Assembly: GCF_943373825.1 (NCBI RefSeq) | Contig: NZ_CALSBP010000002.1 | Coordinates: forward strand, 2,903,501 to 2,967,500 | Length of the DNA stretch: 64,000 bases | DNA from: Aquimarina spinulae | Lineage (GTDB): Bacteria > Bacteroidota > Bacteroidia > Flavobacteriales > Flavobacteriaceae | Reading direction: 5' to 3' | In this document: positions 35,430 to 45,232 of the stretch, piece after piece | Numbering within the stretch: position 1 is the first letter of the stretch | Layout of the letters: the number at the start of each line of letters is the position of its first letter | Made by a program: the position numbers and the translations under genes | Notes under the pieces: generated by a model | The model's database searches: none | What the model saw: the letters and a program-made list of their open reading frames with translations, nothing else | Told to the model about the DNA's origin: nothing

Positions 35430-37811
35430 TTAAAAAATCATTTGAAAATTGCTTGGAGAACTCTTCGTAAACGAAAAGTATTTGCTGCTATCAATATTTT
35501 GGGGTTAACCCTTGGTTTTGGATGTGCAATCTTAATTTTTCTATTTGTAAGCCACCATCTTCAATATGATAATTTTCATAACAATTCTGATCGTATTTAT
35601 AGAGTTGTAACCGAGGAACATCGGGATGATGTCGATTATGAAGCAAGTGTACCGCCAGGTTTTGCTCAGAGCTTTAAAACAGATTATGATTATGCAGAAA
35701 AAGTTGCCAAAATATCAGTAAGACAGCATTGGCAGGTTAATGGTACAGATTATAGGTCTAATAGGCGTTTTCATGAAGATATAGTTTTTGCTGAACCTGA
35801 TTTCTTCGAGATATTAAATTTTCCATTAATTGAAAAACTAGGAGATCATAGCCTGGAAGAACCAAACACAGCTTATATTACTGAAAGCTTTTCTAAAAAA
35901 ATGTTTGGAGAAGAAAGTGCTTTAGGAAAAACATTCGTTTTAGAAAATGAAGAAACCATTCAAGTAATAGGAGTATTAAAAGAATTGCCAAAAACAACAG
36001 TAATTCAGGGAACAGTCTTTCCTTCGTATAAGACTTTAAAGAGTTATGATCAATTTTTATCCAGTAATTCATGGGGAGGGATTAGTAATGCATTGCAATG
36101 TTTTGTGTTACTTCGCCCTAATCAGGATATTGCCAAAATTGAAAACACATTAATATCACTGGTATCAAAAAACCGCCCTAAAAATAAAAATGTACACCGT
36201 TATAAACTACAACGATTAGATAATATTCATTTCAATAATAAGTATGGAGGAATCAATGTAAACCTACTTTGGGTTTTTGGGTTAATAGGCCTTTTTATCA
36301 TTATAGTTGCTTGTATTAATTTTATTAATATTTCTACCGCACAAGCTTATACTCGTTCTAAAGAAATAGGAATTAGAAAAGTATTAGGAAGCTTCAGACA
36401 ACATCTTTTTTGGCAATTTATTTCAGAAACATTTATCATTAGTCTTTTTGCAATAATATTAGGTTTGGTATTTGCCATATTGGTATTGCCGGCTTTTAAC
36501 GAACTTTTTGATTTAGATCTCTCTATAACCTCTTTGCTTAATGTTAAAGTAGTAGGGTTTGTATTGATGTTGTTGATAGGTGTTTCACTTTTTGCAGGTA
36601 GTTATCCAGGAATTATACTGGCACGTATTCTCCCAACCTTGGCATTAAAAGGAAAACTTACGCAGAAAGATACAGGCGGAAAATTAACTCGAAAAGTATT
36701 GGTCACCTCTCAGTTTGCAATTTCTATCATATTTATTGTCGCAACTATTATTATCAGAAAACAAATTAGCTATGCCGTAAATGCAGATCTAGGATTCGAT
36801 ACAGAATCTATTGTGATTGTAGAAATTCCTGAAGATATAGAAACCGTAAAGTTAGAAGGTTTACAAGAACGAATCAATACTCTTTCTGGGGTGAAGAATA
36901 ATACGGCTTGTTTAGCGAGCCCTGGAGCCTCAAGTAATAATTGGGGTACAGGGGTACGATATAATAATAGACCTGAAGTTGAAGAATTTTCAATTTCAGC
37001 AAAATTAGCGGATAAAGATTACCTTAATACATTTAATCTTAAACTGGTTGCTGGGCGTAATTTTTATCGTACAGACTCGATCTCAGAAGTCGTTGTGAAC
37101 GAAAAACTTGCTCAGAAATTAGGCCTTGTAAATTCCCAAGAATTAATAGGCAAACAAGTAGAGTTCAACGGTGCTACAATTAAAGCATCCATTGTAGGAG
37201 TAGTTGCCGATTTTCATGATAGGAATTTTCATGAAACAAAGAGTCCTGTATTTATTGCTCCTCAATCTAATGCATATAACGAATTAGCTATTAAAGTTTA
37301 TAGCCAAAATGCTAAAGCCACTTTAGAAGGAATAGAAAGACTTTGGAAAGAGACTTTTCCAAAATATATCTATGAATTTGATTTTCTGGATGAGCGTGTA
37401 GCCCAACAGTATCAGGAAGAACAAAGATTTTTACTGATGTCAAAGTTGTTTTCGGGATTAGCTATTTTTATTAGTTGTCTGGGGCTTTATGGATTGATTT
37501 CTTTTTTCGTAGCTCAAAGAAGGAAAGAAATTGGAATTAGAAAAGTCCTGGGAGGTAAAGTTGGAGACATTTTATTATTGTTCACACAGGACTTCTTAAA
37601 ACTAATTTTTGTTGCAGGCATAGTAGCATCACCGCTAGCTTGGTATGTTATGAATAATTGGCTTGAAAATTATAAATATAGAATAACAATTGATTGGTGG
37701 GTTTTTGCACTGGCCATAGGAGCAACTGCTATAATTACTATGGTTACTATTAGCTATCAAGCTATAAAAGCGGCTACTGTTAACCCTATAAAAAGTTTAC
37801 GAATAGAATAA
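35427..37811 (+). CDS. MacB/FtsX-type ABC permease, array member 1
   Basis: A 794-residue permease built as two MacB-like units in one chain. TM1 is at about 19-43, a first periplasmic MacB-PCD domain follows, TM2-4 lie at about 279-302, 334-358 and 372-395, and a second unit begins with TM5 at 423-445 and ends with TM6-8 after 674. Each half has the cytoplasmic coupling motif that contacts the ATPase, KEIGIRKVLG at about 312 and again at 700. The C-terminus is NPIKSLRIE. It diverges noticeably from members 2-11 in its first periplasmic domain (for example FHEDIVFAEPDFFEIL). It could pump with the ATPase at 33.9 kb. Confidence 0.95.
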   Translation: MLKNHLKIAWRTLRKRKVFAAINILGLTLGFGCAILIFLFVSHHLQYDNFHNNSDRIYRVVTEEHRDDVDYEASVPPGFAQSFKTDYDYAEKVAKISVRQHWQVNGTDYRSNRRFHEDIVFAEPDFFEILNFPLIEKLGDHSLEEPNTAYITESFSKKMFGEESALGKTFVLENEETIQVIGVLKELPKTTVIQGTVFPSYKTLKSYDQFLSSNSWGGISNALQCFVLLRPNQDIAKIENTLISLVSKNRPKNKNVHRYKLQRLDNIHFNNKYGGINVNLLWVFGLIGLFIIIVACINFINISTAQAYTRSKEIGIRKVLGSFRQHLFWQFISETFIISLFAIILGLVFAILVLPAFNELFDLDLSITSLLNVKVVGFVLMLLIGVSLFAGSYPGIILARILPTLALKGKLTQKDTGGKLTRKVLVTSQFAISIIFIVATIIIRKQISYAVNADLGFDTESIVIVEIPEDIETVKLEGLQERINTLSGVKNNTACLASPGASSNNWGTGVRYNNRPEVEEFSISAKLADKDYLNTFNLKLVAGRNFYRTDSISEVVVNEKLAQKLGLVNSQELIGKQVEFNGATIKASIVGVVADFHDRNFHETKSPVFIAPQSNAYNELAIKVYSQNAKATLEGIERLWKETFPKYIYEFDFLDERVAQQYQEEQRFLLMSKLFSGLAIFISCLGLYGLISFFVAQRRKEIGIRKVLGGKVGDILLLFTQDFLKLIFVAGIVASPLAWYVMNNWLENYKYRITIDWWVFALAIGATAIITMVTISYQAIKAATVNPIKSLRIE

Positions 37812-37871
37812 ACAATTAATAACCTGTTTGGTTTTTTGTACCTGACAGTTTTTGAAAATAGATGATATATT

Positions 37872-40274
37872 ATGTTTAAGAATTATTTAAAAATTGCTTG
37901 GAGAAACCTATTAAAAAACAAGGGATATTCTGTTATAAATATAGGAGGTCTCGCTATAGGAATGACTTGCTTTTTGCTTATAACGTTGTTTATAAGGAAC
38001 GAACTTTCTTATGATAGTTATCATGAAAATGCTGATAATATATATAGAGTAGTTCACCATAGTAATAAAGATGATATAGAAGGTGGTTGGATATGGGGGA
38101 ATGCACCAGTAGGGCCAGCTTTAAAAAATGATTTTTCAGAAGTTGTTGAAAAAGTTCAATTTTCAGGAAGATCCGATGTTTTATTAAATTATAACGAACG
38201 TTCTTTTCAAGAAGCTAACTGTTTTTATGTAGATCCAACGGTATTTGATGTATTTAGTTGGCCTTTAGTTTCAGGAAACCCAAATACAGCTTTAAAAGCA
38301 CCATATTCTATAGTATTAACCGAAAGTATAGCAAAAAAATATTTTGGTAATGAAGATCCTATGGGTAAAAGCATCAATGGCTTTGGAGGTAGAGCTAGTG
38401 ATGGCCTCTACACAGTTACTGGTATAATGAAAGATGTGCCTTCTAATTCACATTTTTCTTTTGATATACTCATGTCTATGAGCTCTTTTCATCAAACTAG
38501 ACCCGATATTTTTGATGCTTGGGGATATGTAGATTTTTATACCTATTTTTTGGTAGCAGATAATTTTGACCAAGCAGCGTTTCAAGCCAAGATACCTGGA
38601 TTTTTGAAAAAAAACAGACCTTCTGAAGAAGGTGAATATTATTATAACATTTCATTCGAACCGTTAAAAGATACATATTTAAGTTCCAGCGCTGCTCGAC
38701 AACCAGGGATAACAGGTAATTTATCTAATATTTACATTTTTGTGATTATTGGATTTTTCATACTTATAATTGCTTGTATTAATTTTATGAACCTTGCTAC
38801 TGCCCGTTCGCTAGAAAGAGCAAAAGAAGTTGGAGTAAGAAAAGTAATTGGAGCAGATAAAAAAAGCTTGATTTATCAGTTTTTAGGAGAGTCATTGCTT
38901 ATGGTTTTTTTATCCGCAATAATAGGTTTGGTATTGGTTATTATATGTCTTCCTTGGATGAACACTATAACAGGAAAGCAATTTTTAGTCAATGAGATTT
39001 TTAATGGCATTACACTTTCATTGTATTTCGGAACGGCATTAGTTACAGGAATATTAGCAGGAAGTTACCCCGCTTTTATATTGTCTAATTTTAAACCATC
39101 AAGTGTACTTAAAGGAGTTTTTAGAACTTCAAAAAAAGGAGTTAACCTAAGAAAAGGGCTTGTTGTATTTCAATTTAGTCTTTCTATCGCTTTAATAGCA
39201 AGTACTGTAATAGTATATTCTCAATTGGATTATATGCTAAATAAGAATCTGGGTTTTGATAGAGAGCAACAGTTGGTTATTGATTTCAATTGGGATGGTC
39301 AAGTACGTGATAACATAGAAACCATTAAAAGTGAATTTTTAAATCATCCAGATATTAGTTCAGTTTCAGCTTCAAGAACAGTCCCTGGAGGCCATTTCCC
39401 GGCAGCAGGAACCAATATAGAAACCAAAGAGGGTCCAATGAAATCTTTTAGTCCTTTTTTATATGAAGTTGATGTTGATTTTATACCTCATTATGATATT
39501 GAAGTAGTTGCTGGTAGAGCTTACTCAAGGGACTTTGCAACAGATACTATTTCTTCTATGGTTATTAATGAAGCAGCAGCTAAAAGTTTTGGATATGCAG
39601 ATCCATTAGAAATTATAGGAAAACGTTTTGAACAATGGGGCAAAGAAGGTACAATTATAGGGGTAGTAAAAGATTTTAATTATTTATCCTTACACCAAGA
39701 AGTAGCCCCCTTAACATTACGATTAGAACCTGAGAGTAGTAGGTATTTTTCTTTACAAATAAAATCTCAAAATCTTCAGGCGACTATTAAAGATATAGAA
39801 GATAAATGGTCTGCTTTAGTTCCTCATCGTCCGTTTTTATATAGTTTTTTAGATGACTCTTTTAATACACAGTATGAAGCTGATTTTAAGTTTAAGAAAC
39901 TATTTACCATATTTTCATTTCTAGCTATTCTAATAGCTTGTTTAGGTTTATTAGGCTTAGCCATTTATAGTGCTATGCAAAGAACTAAAGAAATAGGCGT
40001 TCGAAAAGTATTAGGTGCCGAGGTTACAAGTATAGTAACGCTTTTATCTAAAGACTTTATCAAGTTAGTAGGCATTGCAATTCTTATTGCTACACCGTTT
40101 TCTTGGTATGCGATGAATAAATGGCTTAATGTGTATGCGTATAGAGTGGAAGTAAATTGGTGGGTTTTTGCCTTAGCAGGATTCTTGGCCTTAACAATAG
40201 CATTAATGACAGTTAGTTTTCATGCCATTAAAGCGGCTAGAACAAACCCAATCAAAAGCTTGCGAACAGAATAA
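37872..40274 (+). CDS. MacB/FtsX-type ABC permease, array member 2
   Basis: 800 residues, starting MFKNYLKIAWRNLLKNKGYS. The two coupling motifs read KEVGVRKVIGA and KEIGVRKVLGA, and the tail is NPIKSLRTE. The periplasmic domains have the recognisable PYSIVLTESIAKKYFG and GVVKDFNYLSLHQEVAPL blocks. The 60-base gap before it lacks the leader shared by several siblings and is extremely A+T-rich, and its coding sequence also looks somewhat more A+T-rich than members 3 and 4. This suggests a separate arrival or an older copy. No frameshift or missing helix is seen. Confidence 0.95.
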   Translation: MFKNYLKIAWRNLLKNKGYSVINIGGLAIGMTCFLLITLFIRNELSYDSYHENADNIYRVVHHSNKDDIEGGWIWGNAPVGPALKNDFSEVVEKVQFSGRSDVLLNYNERSFQEANCFYVDPTVFDVFSWPLVSGNPNTALKAPYSIVLTESIAKKYFGNEDPMGKSINGFGGRASDGLYTVTGIMKDVPSNSHFSFDILMSMSSFHQTRPDIFDAWGYVDFYTYFLVADNFDQAAFQAKIPGFLKKNRPSEEGEYYYNISFEPLKDTYLSSSAARQPGITGNLSNIYIFVIIGFFILIIACINFMNLATARSLERAKEVGVRKVIGADKKSLIYQFLGESLLMVFLSAIIGLVLVIICLPWMNTITGKQFLVNEIFNGITLSLYFGTALVTGILAGSYPAFILSNFKPSSVLKGVFRTSKKGVNLRKGLVVFQFSLSIALIASTVIVYSQLDYMLNKNLGFDREQQLVIDFNWDGQVRDNIETIKSEFLNHPDISSVSASRTVPGGHFPAAGTNIETKEGPMKSFSPFLYEVDVDFIPHYDIEVVAGRAYSRDFATDTISSMVINEAAAKSFGYADPLEIIGKRFEQWGKEGTIIGVVKDFNYLSLHQEVAPLTLRLEPESSRYFSLQIKSQNLQATIKDIEDKWSALVPHRPFLYSFLDDSFNTQYEADFKFKKLFTIFSFLAILIACLGLLGLAIYSAMQRTKEIGVRKVLGAEVTSIVTLLSKDFIKLVGIAILIATPFSWYAMNKWLNVYAYRVEVNWWVFALAGFLALTIALMTVSFHAIKAARTNPIKSLRTE

Positions 40275-40277
40275 ATC

Positions 40278-40297
40278 ATCAAAAAACGATAGTTATG
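40278..40297 (+). repeat. Conserved permease leader, copy 2
   Basis: ATCAAAAAACGATAGTTATG differs from copy 1 by one base. It forms part of a longer conserved junction with the preceding gene end (GCTTGCGAACAGAATAAAT). Confidence 0.7.
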
Positions 40298-42730
40298 TTT
40301 AAAAATCACTTAAAAATAGCCTGGAGAAATCTAAAAAAACAACCCTTTTTTACTTTTCTAAATACGTTTGGTCTTGCAATTGGTATGGTAGGTGGACTAC
40401 TGATTTCATTATACATCTACGATGAATTGAGTTTTGATAAGATGTTTGCAGATGCTGATCGGATCTATAGGATAAATGTAGATGTAAAATTTGGAGGAAA
40501 CGCCGAAGAATATGCAGAAGTATCTGCTCCTATGGCCGAAGCTATGAAAAGAGATTACCCACAGATAGAAATGGCCACACGATTTAGGAATTTGAGGAGT
40601 GTGTTTATCAGAAAAAGTGATACCGAGTTAAATATAAAAGAAACAAGAGCTGCTTATGTAGATACCACTTTTTTCGAAATGTTTGGTTTTGATTTGTTGG
40701 TAGGAAACCCCAAGACAGCTCTAAAAGAACCTAATACTTTGATCCTAACCAAAACTGCAGCAGAAAAACACTTTGGGATAAACGAAGCTTTAGGACAAAA
40801 TGTGATATTAGACAATAGGGATACATATACAGTAGTAGGTGTTATAGATGATATGCCAAAGAATTCTTTCATTAGAAACCACAATATTTTTATTGCGATG
40901 GCCGGATATGAAGATGCTACCTCTACCGAATGGGGGAACCATAATTATCCAACTTTTATTAAGTTAAAACCGGGTGCAGATATCAAAGATTTTGATACTT
41001 TTTTAGAATCTGCATTAAGAGATTATGTAATTCCTGGAGTACAAAAATATTCCCCAGGGATAACAGAAGAGCAATTTTTGGCTTCAGGAAATTATCTTAA
41101 TTTTAGCACCATAGCCTTAACAGATATTCATCTACATTCTAGTAGGTATCCAGAATTAAGTGCAAATGGTGATATTCAAAACGTTTATATTCTTTCTTTT
41201 ATCGCATTATTTTTGATTATTCTGGCAAGTGTTAATTTCATGAACCTATCTACTGCGCATTCTCTTAAGAGGGCAAAAGAAGTAGGAGTTCGTAAGACAT
41301 TAGGTTCTAATAAATCAGAGCTCATCAGACAGTTTTTGATAGAATCTGGGTTGATTTCTTTTATGTCATTAGTACTAGCCATTATAGTAGCTTCAATTTC
41401 GGTTCCTTTTTTTAATGAACTTGCAGGGAAAGAAATTTCCATACCGTTTACCAATCCTTTTTTCTGGTTGATTTTGCTGGTTTCAGTAATAGTATTAAGT
41501 CTTTTTTCGGGGAGTTATCCTGCATTTTTTATGTCAAAATTTAAGCCTATACAGGCATTAAAGGGTATAACCGAAAATGGTATAGGAGGAGGAAAAATAA
41601 GAAATTCCTTGGTTGTTTTTCAGTTTGCTATTTCTGTGTTTTTGATTATAAGTACTCTGGTTGTTTTTCAACAATTAAAATTTATTCAAAACAAGGATTT
41701 GGGATTTACAAAAGATCAGGTTTTAATTATAAATGATGTGTATGCTACCGAAAACAAAATAGCATCGTTTAAAGAAGAAGTACAGCAATTAGCTCAGGTA
41801 AAAAATACATCGGTAAGTGGCTTTTTACCAACACCTTCATTTCGAGGTAATAGTACATTTTATAGAGAAGGGTTAAAAAATGATCATGAAAAAGCAATCA
41901 ATATGAGTGATTGGAATGTTGATTTTGATTATGTGTCAACTCTAAATTTAGAAATCATTGCAGGACGTGATTTTAATCGACAATTTAGTACAGATTCTAC
42001 GGCCATGATTCTTAATGAATCGGCTGTAGCTGTTTTAGGAGTAACACCAAAAGAAGCACTTGGGATACGATTATCATCGGATTATGATGGAGGTGAAGTT
42101 ATATTTAGAACTGTAGTAGGAGTTGTTAAGGATTTTCATTACGAATCTTTAAGAAGAGATATTGATGCGTTGAGCCTTTCGCTGAACAATAGTCTTGGAT
42201 CAATGGCAGTAAAACTTAATGCCGGAGATTTCTCTAATACTATAGCGCAAATTGAAACTATCTGGAACAGAATATCTCCAGATCAGCCTTTCGATTATTA
42301 TTTCATGGATGAATCTTTCAATACGACTTATCAAGCAGAACAACGATTGGGTCGAATTTTTATCATATTTACCATTCTATCTATTCTAATTGCTTGTCTT
42401 GGACTATTTGGTCTGGCTGCATTTAATGCAGAAAAACGAACCAAAGAAATAGGAGTAAGAAAAGTACTAGGTGCTAGTGTAAGTCAAATAACATATAGAC
42501 TTACCATTGATTTTCTTAAACTCGTTGGGATAGCAATATTGATATCTCTACCATTAGGATGGTTTGCAATGAGTAAGTGGCTAGAAGATTTTTCATACCG
42601 AATAGAAATTAGTTGGTGGGTATTGATTATCGCAGCTTTTCTTGCCGTCGGGATTTCGATATTGACTGTGAGCTATCAAAGTATTAAAGCAGCAATTGTC
42701 AATCCAGTAAAAAGCTTGCGAACAGAATAA
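40295..42730 (+). CDS. MacB/FtsX-type ABC permease, array member 3
   Basis: 811 residues beginning MFKNHLKIAWRNLKKQPFF. Coupling motifs are KEVGVRKTLGS in the first half and KEIGVRKVLGA in the second; the tail is NPVKSLRTE. The first periplasmic domain carries ALKEPNTLILTKTAAEKHFG, and the second AGRDFNRQFSTDSTAMILNE followed by VVKDFHYESLRRD. Only 20 bases separate it from member 2. Start-region DNA is nearly identical to members 4 and 6. It seems a standard, intact member of the central subfamily. Confidence 0.95.
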   Translation: MFKNHLKIAWRNLKKQPFFTFLNTFGLAIGMVGGLLISLYIYDELSFDKMFADADRIYRINVDVKFGGNAEEYAEVSAPMAEAMKRDYPQIEMATRFRNLRSVFIRKSDTELNIKETRAAYVDTTFFEMFGFDLLVGNPKTALKEPNTLILTKTAAEKHFGINEALGQNVILDNRDTYTVVGVIDDMPKNSFIRNHNIFIAMAGYEDATSTEWGNHNYPTFIKLKPGADIKDFDTFLESALRDYVIPGVQKYSPGITEEQFLASGNYLNFSTIALTDIHLHSSRYPELSANGDIQNVYILSFIALFLIILASVNFMNLSTAHSLKRAKEVGVRKTLGSNKSELIRQFLIESGLISFMSLVLAIIVASISVPFFNELAGKEISIPFTNPFFWLILLVSVIVLSLFSGSYPAFFMSKFKPIQALKGITENGIGGGKIRNSLVVFQFAISVFLIISTLVVFQQLKFIQNKDLGFTKDQVLIINDVYATENKIASFKEEVQQLAQVKNTSVSGFLPTPSFRGNSTFYREGLKNDHEKAINMSDWNVDFDYVSTLNLEIIAGRDFNRQFSTDSTAMILNESAVAVLGVTPKEALGIRLSSDYDGGEVIFRTVVGVVKDFHYESLRRDIDALSLSLNNSLGSMAVKLNAGDFSNTIAQIETIWNRISPDQPFDYYFMDESFNTTYQAEQRLGRIFIIFTILSILIACLGLFGLAAFNAEKRTKEIGVRKVLGASVSQITYRLTIDFLKLVGIAILISLPLGWFAMSKWLEDFSYRIEISWWVLIIAAFLAVGISILTVSYQSIKAAIVNPVKSLRTE

Positions 42731-42736
42731 ATTATC

Positions 42737-42756
42737 ATCAAAAAACGACAGTTATG
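42737..42756 (+). repeat. Conserved permease leader, copy 3
   Basis: ATCAAAAAACGACAGTTATG is identical to copy 1. It follows a gene end that is also shared with the previous junction. Confidence 0.72.
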
Positions 42757-45183
42757 CTAAAAAATCACTTAAAAATAGCTTGGAGAAATCTTACAAAAAA
42801 TAAACTTCAGACATGTATAAACTTACTAGGTCTTACTGTAGGTACCGTTTGTTGTCTAAGTATCATAGTATTTGTATTTGCTCAATTGGGTTATGATACA
42901 CATCATGAAGATGCAGAATCTCTTTATAGAATAAGAACTGTAATTACTGGTAATGGTAATGGTGGTGCTGATTTTAATGCAGCTACAAGTTCTCCTCCTA
43001 TAGCTTTTGCTTTAAAAGAAGATTTTCCAGAAGTAATAGAAGCATGTCGAATTGTATACTTTGGTGAAGGTAATGATGCACTGTTGCGAGTTCAGGATAG
43101 TAAAGAAAGCTATTTCGAATCTCGCGGTTATTTGGCAGATCCAACGTTTTTTAAACTATTTAGCTATTCTTTTAAAGAAGGTAGCGCTACTGGTGCACTA
43201 GTAAACCCTAATACTGTTGTTCTTTCTGCTACATTAGCCAAAAAATTATTCGGATCAGAACAAGCTTTACACAAAAATCTAGTTCTAGGCAGTGGTGAGG
43301 ATGAATTAATTTTGACCATTACAGGAGTTTTTGACGATAATGATGCAAAATCTCATCTTAATCCAAATTATATTTTAAGTATGAATTCTCCTGGGTTGGG
43401 AGAGTTTGTCAGAAATGAACAAAACTTTGCAACTCAGAATTTTGTACATAGCTATGTAAAATTACTTCCTGGGTCTAATGAGAAGCAACTGCAAGAAAAA
43501 CTACCTGCATTTTTGCAAAATCGCGGAGCACAAAATTTGGCAGCGGTGGGCTTTGATAAAGCGTTATTGTTGCAAAAAGTTAAAGATATTCACCTTTACT
43601 CTAAAGGAATCTCTAATCAGATTGATACCGTCTCGAATATTCAATATTTATATCTACTACTTATTCTTGCTCTATTTATTCAGGTAGTGGCATGTATTAA
43701 CTTCATTAATCTAAGTACGGCACGGGCAAATAAACGCGCCAAAGAAATTGGAGTAAGAAAAGCGGTAGGCGCAAATAGAGGATCCTTAATACGTCAATTT
43801 TTAGGAGAATCAATAGTACTATCTCTATTTGCTTTAGTGATAAGTATTCCTATAACAGCTTTAGTGTTACCTTTTGTGAATATACTTACTAAGGGAAATA
43901 TACACTACACCGCTTTGTTTGATTTGAAAATTTTAATGCCTTTACTGGCATTAAGTATATTTAGTGGGTTATTTGCCGGAGCGTATCCAGCTTTGATCTT
44001 ATCGGCTATCAAACCAGTTAAGGTACTTAAAGGCACCATTAATGTATCAACAGGTAGTGGAAACTTCCGCAAGGCATTGGTTGTCTTTCAGTTTATCGTA
44101 TCAATCACCTTGATAGCTACGGTAATAATAGTGAATAAGCAAGTAGAATATTCACAAACCAAAGATATGGGGTTTGATAAAGAAAACCTTATTGCAATTC
44201 GCTTAGGAACCGATGAAGCGATAGGGAAGTTTGATGCATTACGATCTCAAGTATCAACAGTATCTGGAGTTACCGATGTTGCAGGTAGTAATCACTATCC
44301 ATCAGAATATATAATGAATGATTTAGGACTATATCTCCCAGGAGAAAATCCTGCAAATCAGACATTGGTTAAATATAATGGTGTTAGTGATAATTATTTT
44401 AAAACCGTAGGAACACCGCTGCTTGTTGGTCGTGATTTACGTGCTAATGATAGTACTCAGGTTATCGTTAATAAAGCTACTATTGATGCTTTTAATATTG
44501 ATATAGATAATGCATTAAGTTCTAAATTGATACAGACGTATGAAGGAGAAACTTCGGTATATGAGATCGTAGGGGTTGTAACCGATTACCATTTTGCCTC
44601 TCTAAAAGAATCAATAGCTCCTATCTTACTTTTTAATGATAATGAACCAGGATGGCTTATCGTTAAAACAGAAACTACAGATTTTAAAACCTTGTTAGCT
44701 AATCTTGATCGTAGCTGGACATCAATAAACCCTAGTACACCCTTTGTATACACTTTTGTTGATAAAGAAGTCGGAAAATTATTTGTTGAAGAAAAACGGC
44801 TAAGTCAAATATCAATTGTATTTACTTGCTTGGCTATTTTAATTAGCTGTTTAGGTTTATTTGGGCTGATTTCTTTTATGGCAGAGCAGAAGAAAAAAGA
44901 AATAGGAATTCGAAAAGTATTAGGAGCCAGTGTAGGAACTGTGATCAATATGCTTACCAAAGATTTTATAAAACTGGTGCTCATAGCACTAATCATAGCT
45001 ACTCCTCTAGCGTATTACTATATGGAGGACTGGTTGCAAGGTTTTGCATATAGAATTTCAATTAGTTGGTGGATTTTTGCCTTAGCAGGCGCTATTACTA
45101 TGGGTATTACAATATTAACTGTATGTGTACAGGCATTTAAAGCCGCAACCGCTAATCCGGTAAAAAGCTTGCGTACAGAATAA
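42754..45183 (+). CDS. MacB/FtsX-type ABC permease, array member 4
   Basis: 809 residues, starting MLKNHLKIAWRNLTKNKLQ. Coupling motifs are KEIGVRKAVGA and KEIGIRKVLGA; the tail is NPVKSLRTE. The first periplasmic domain is unusual in having a glycine/asparagine-rich loop (TGNGNGGADFNAATSS) near residue 68, absent from siblings, and TM1 carries two adjacent cysteines (VCCLSII). The second domain has lost the usual VVKDFHF block to VVTDYHFASLKES. Such differences lie where substrate or adaptor contacts are expected, consistent with changed specificity; that is inference. Confidence 0.95.
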   Translation: MLKNHLKIAWRNLTKNKLQTCINLLGLTVGTVCCLSIIVFVFAQLGYDTHHEDAESLYRIRTVITGNGNGGADFNAATSSPPIAFALKEDFPEVIEACRIVYFGEGNDALLRVQDSKESYFESRGYLADPTFFKLFSYSFKEGSATGALVNPNTVVLSATLAKKLFGSEQALHKNLVLGSGEDELILTITGVFDDNDAKSHLNPNYILSMNSPGLGEFVRNEQNFATQNFVHSYVKLLPGSNEKQLQEKLPAFLQNRGAQNLAAVGFDKALLLQKVKDIHLYSKGISNQIDTVSNIQYLYLLLILALFIQVVACINFINLSTARANKRAKEIGVRKAVGANRGSLIRQFLGESIVLSLFALVISIPITALVLPFVNILTKGNIHYTALFDLKILMPLLALSIFSGLFAGAYPALILSAIKPVKVLKGTINVSTGSGNFRKALVVFQFIVSITLIATVIIVNKQVEYSQTKDMGFDKENLIAIRLGTDEAIGKFDALRSQVSTVSGVTDVAGSNHYPSEYIMNDLGLYLPGENPANQTLVKYNGVSDNYFKTVGTPLLVGRDLRANDSTQVIVNKATIDAFNIDIDNALSSKLIQTYEGETSVYEIVGVVTDYHFASLKESIAPILLFNDNEPGWLIVKTETTDFKTLLANLDRSWTSINPSTPFVYTFVDKEVGKLFVEEKRLSQISIVFTCLAILISCLGLFGLISFMAEQKKKEIGIRKVLGASVGTVINMLTKDFIKLVLIALIIATPLAYYYMEDWLQGFAYRISISWWIFALAGAITMGITILTVCVQAFKAATANPVKSLRTE

Positions 45184-45211
45184 ATCATCTAGTGCTAAAG
45201 GTGCTATCAAT

Positions 45212-45232
45212 ATCAAAAAAACAACAGTTATG
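45212..45232 (+). repeat. Conserved permease leader, copy 4
   Basis: TCAAAAAAACAACAGTTATG matches the leader apart from an extra A and one G-to-A change. The spacer to the previous gene is longer here, with about 26 added bases. Confidence 0.6.
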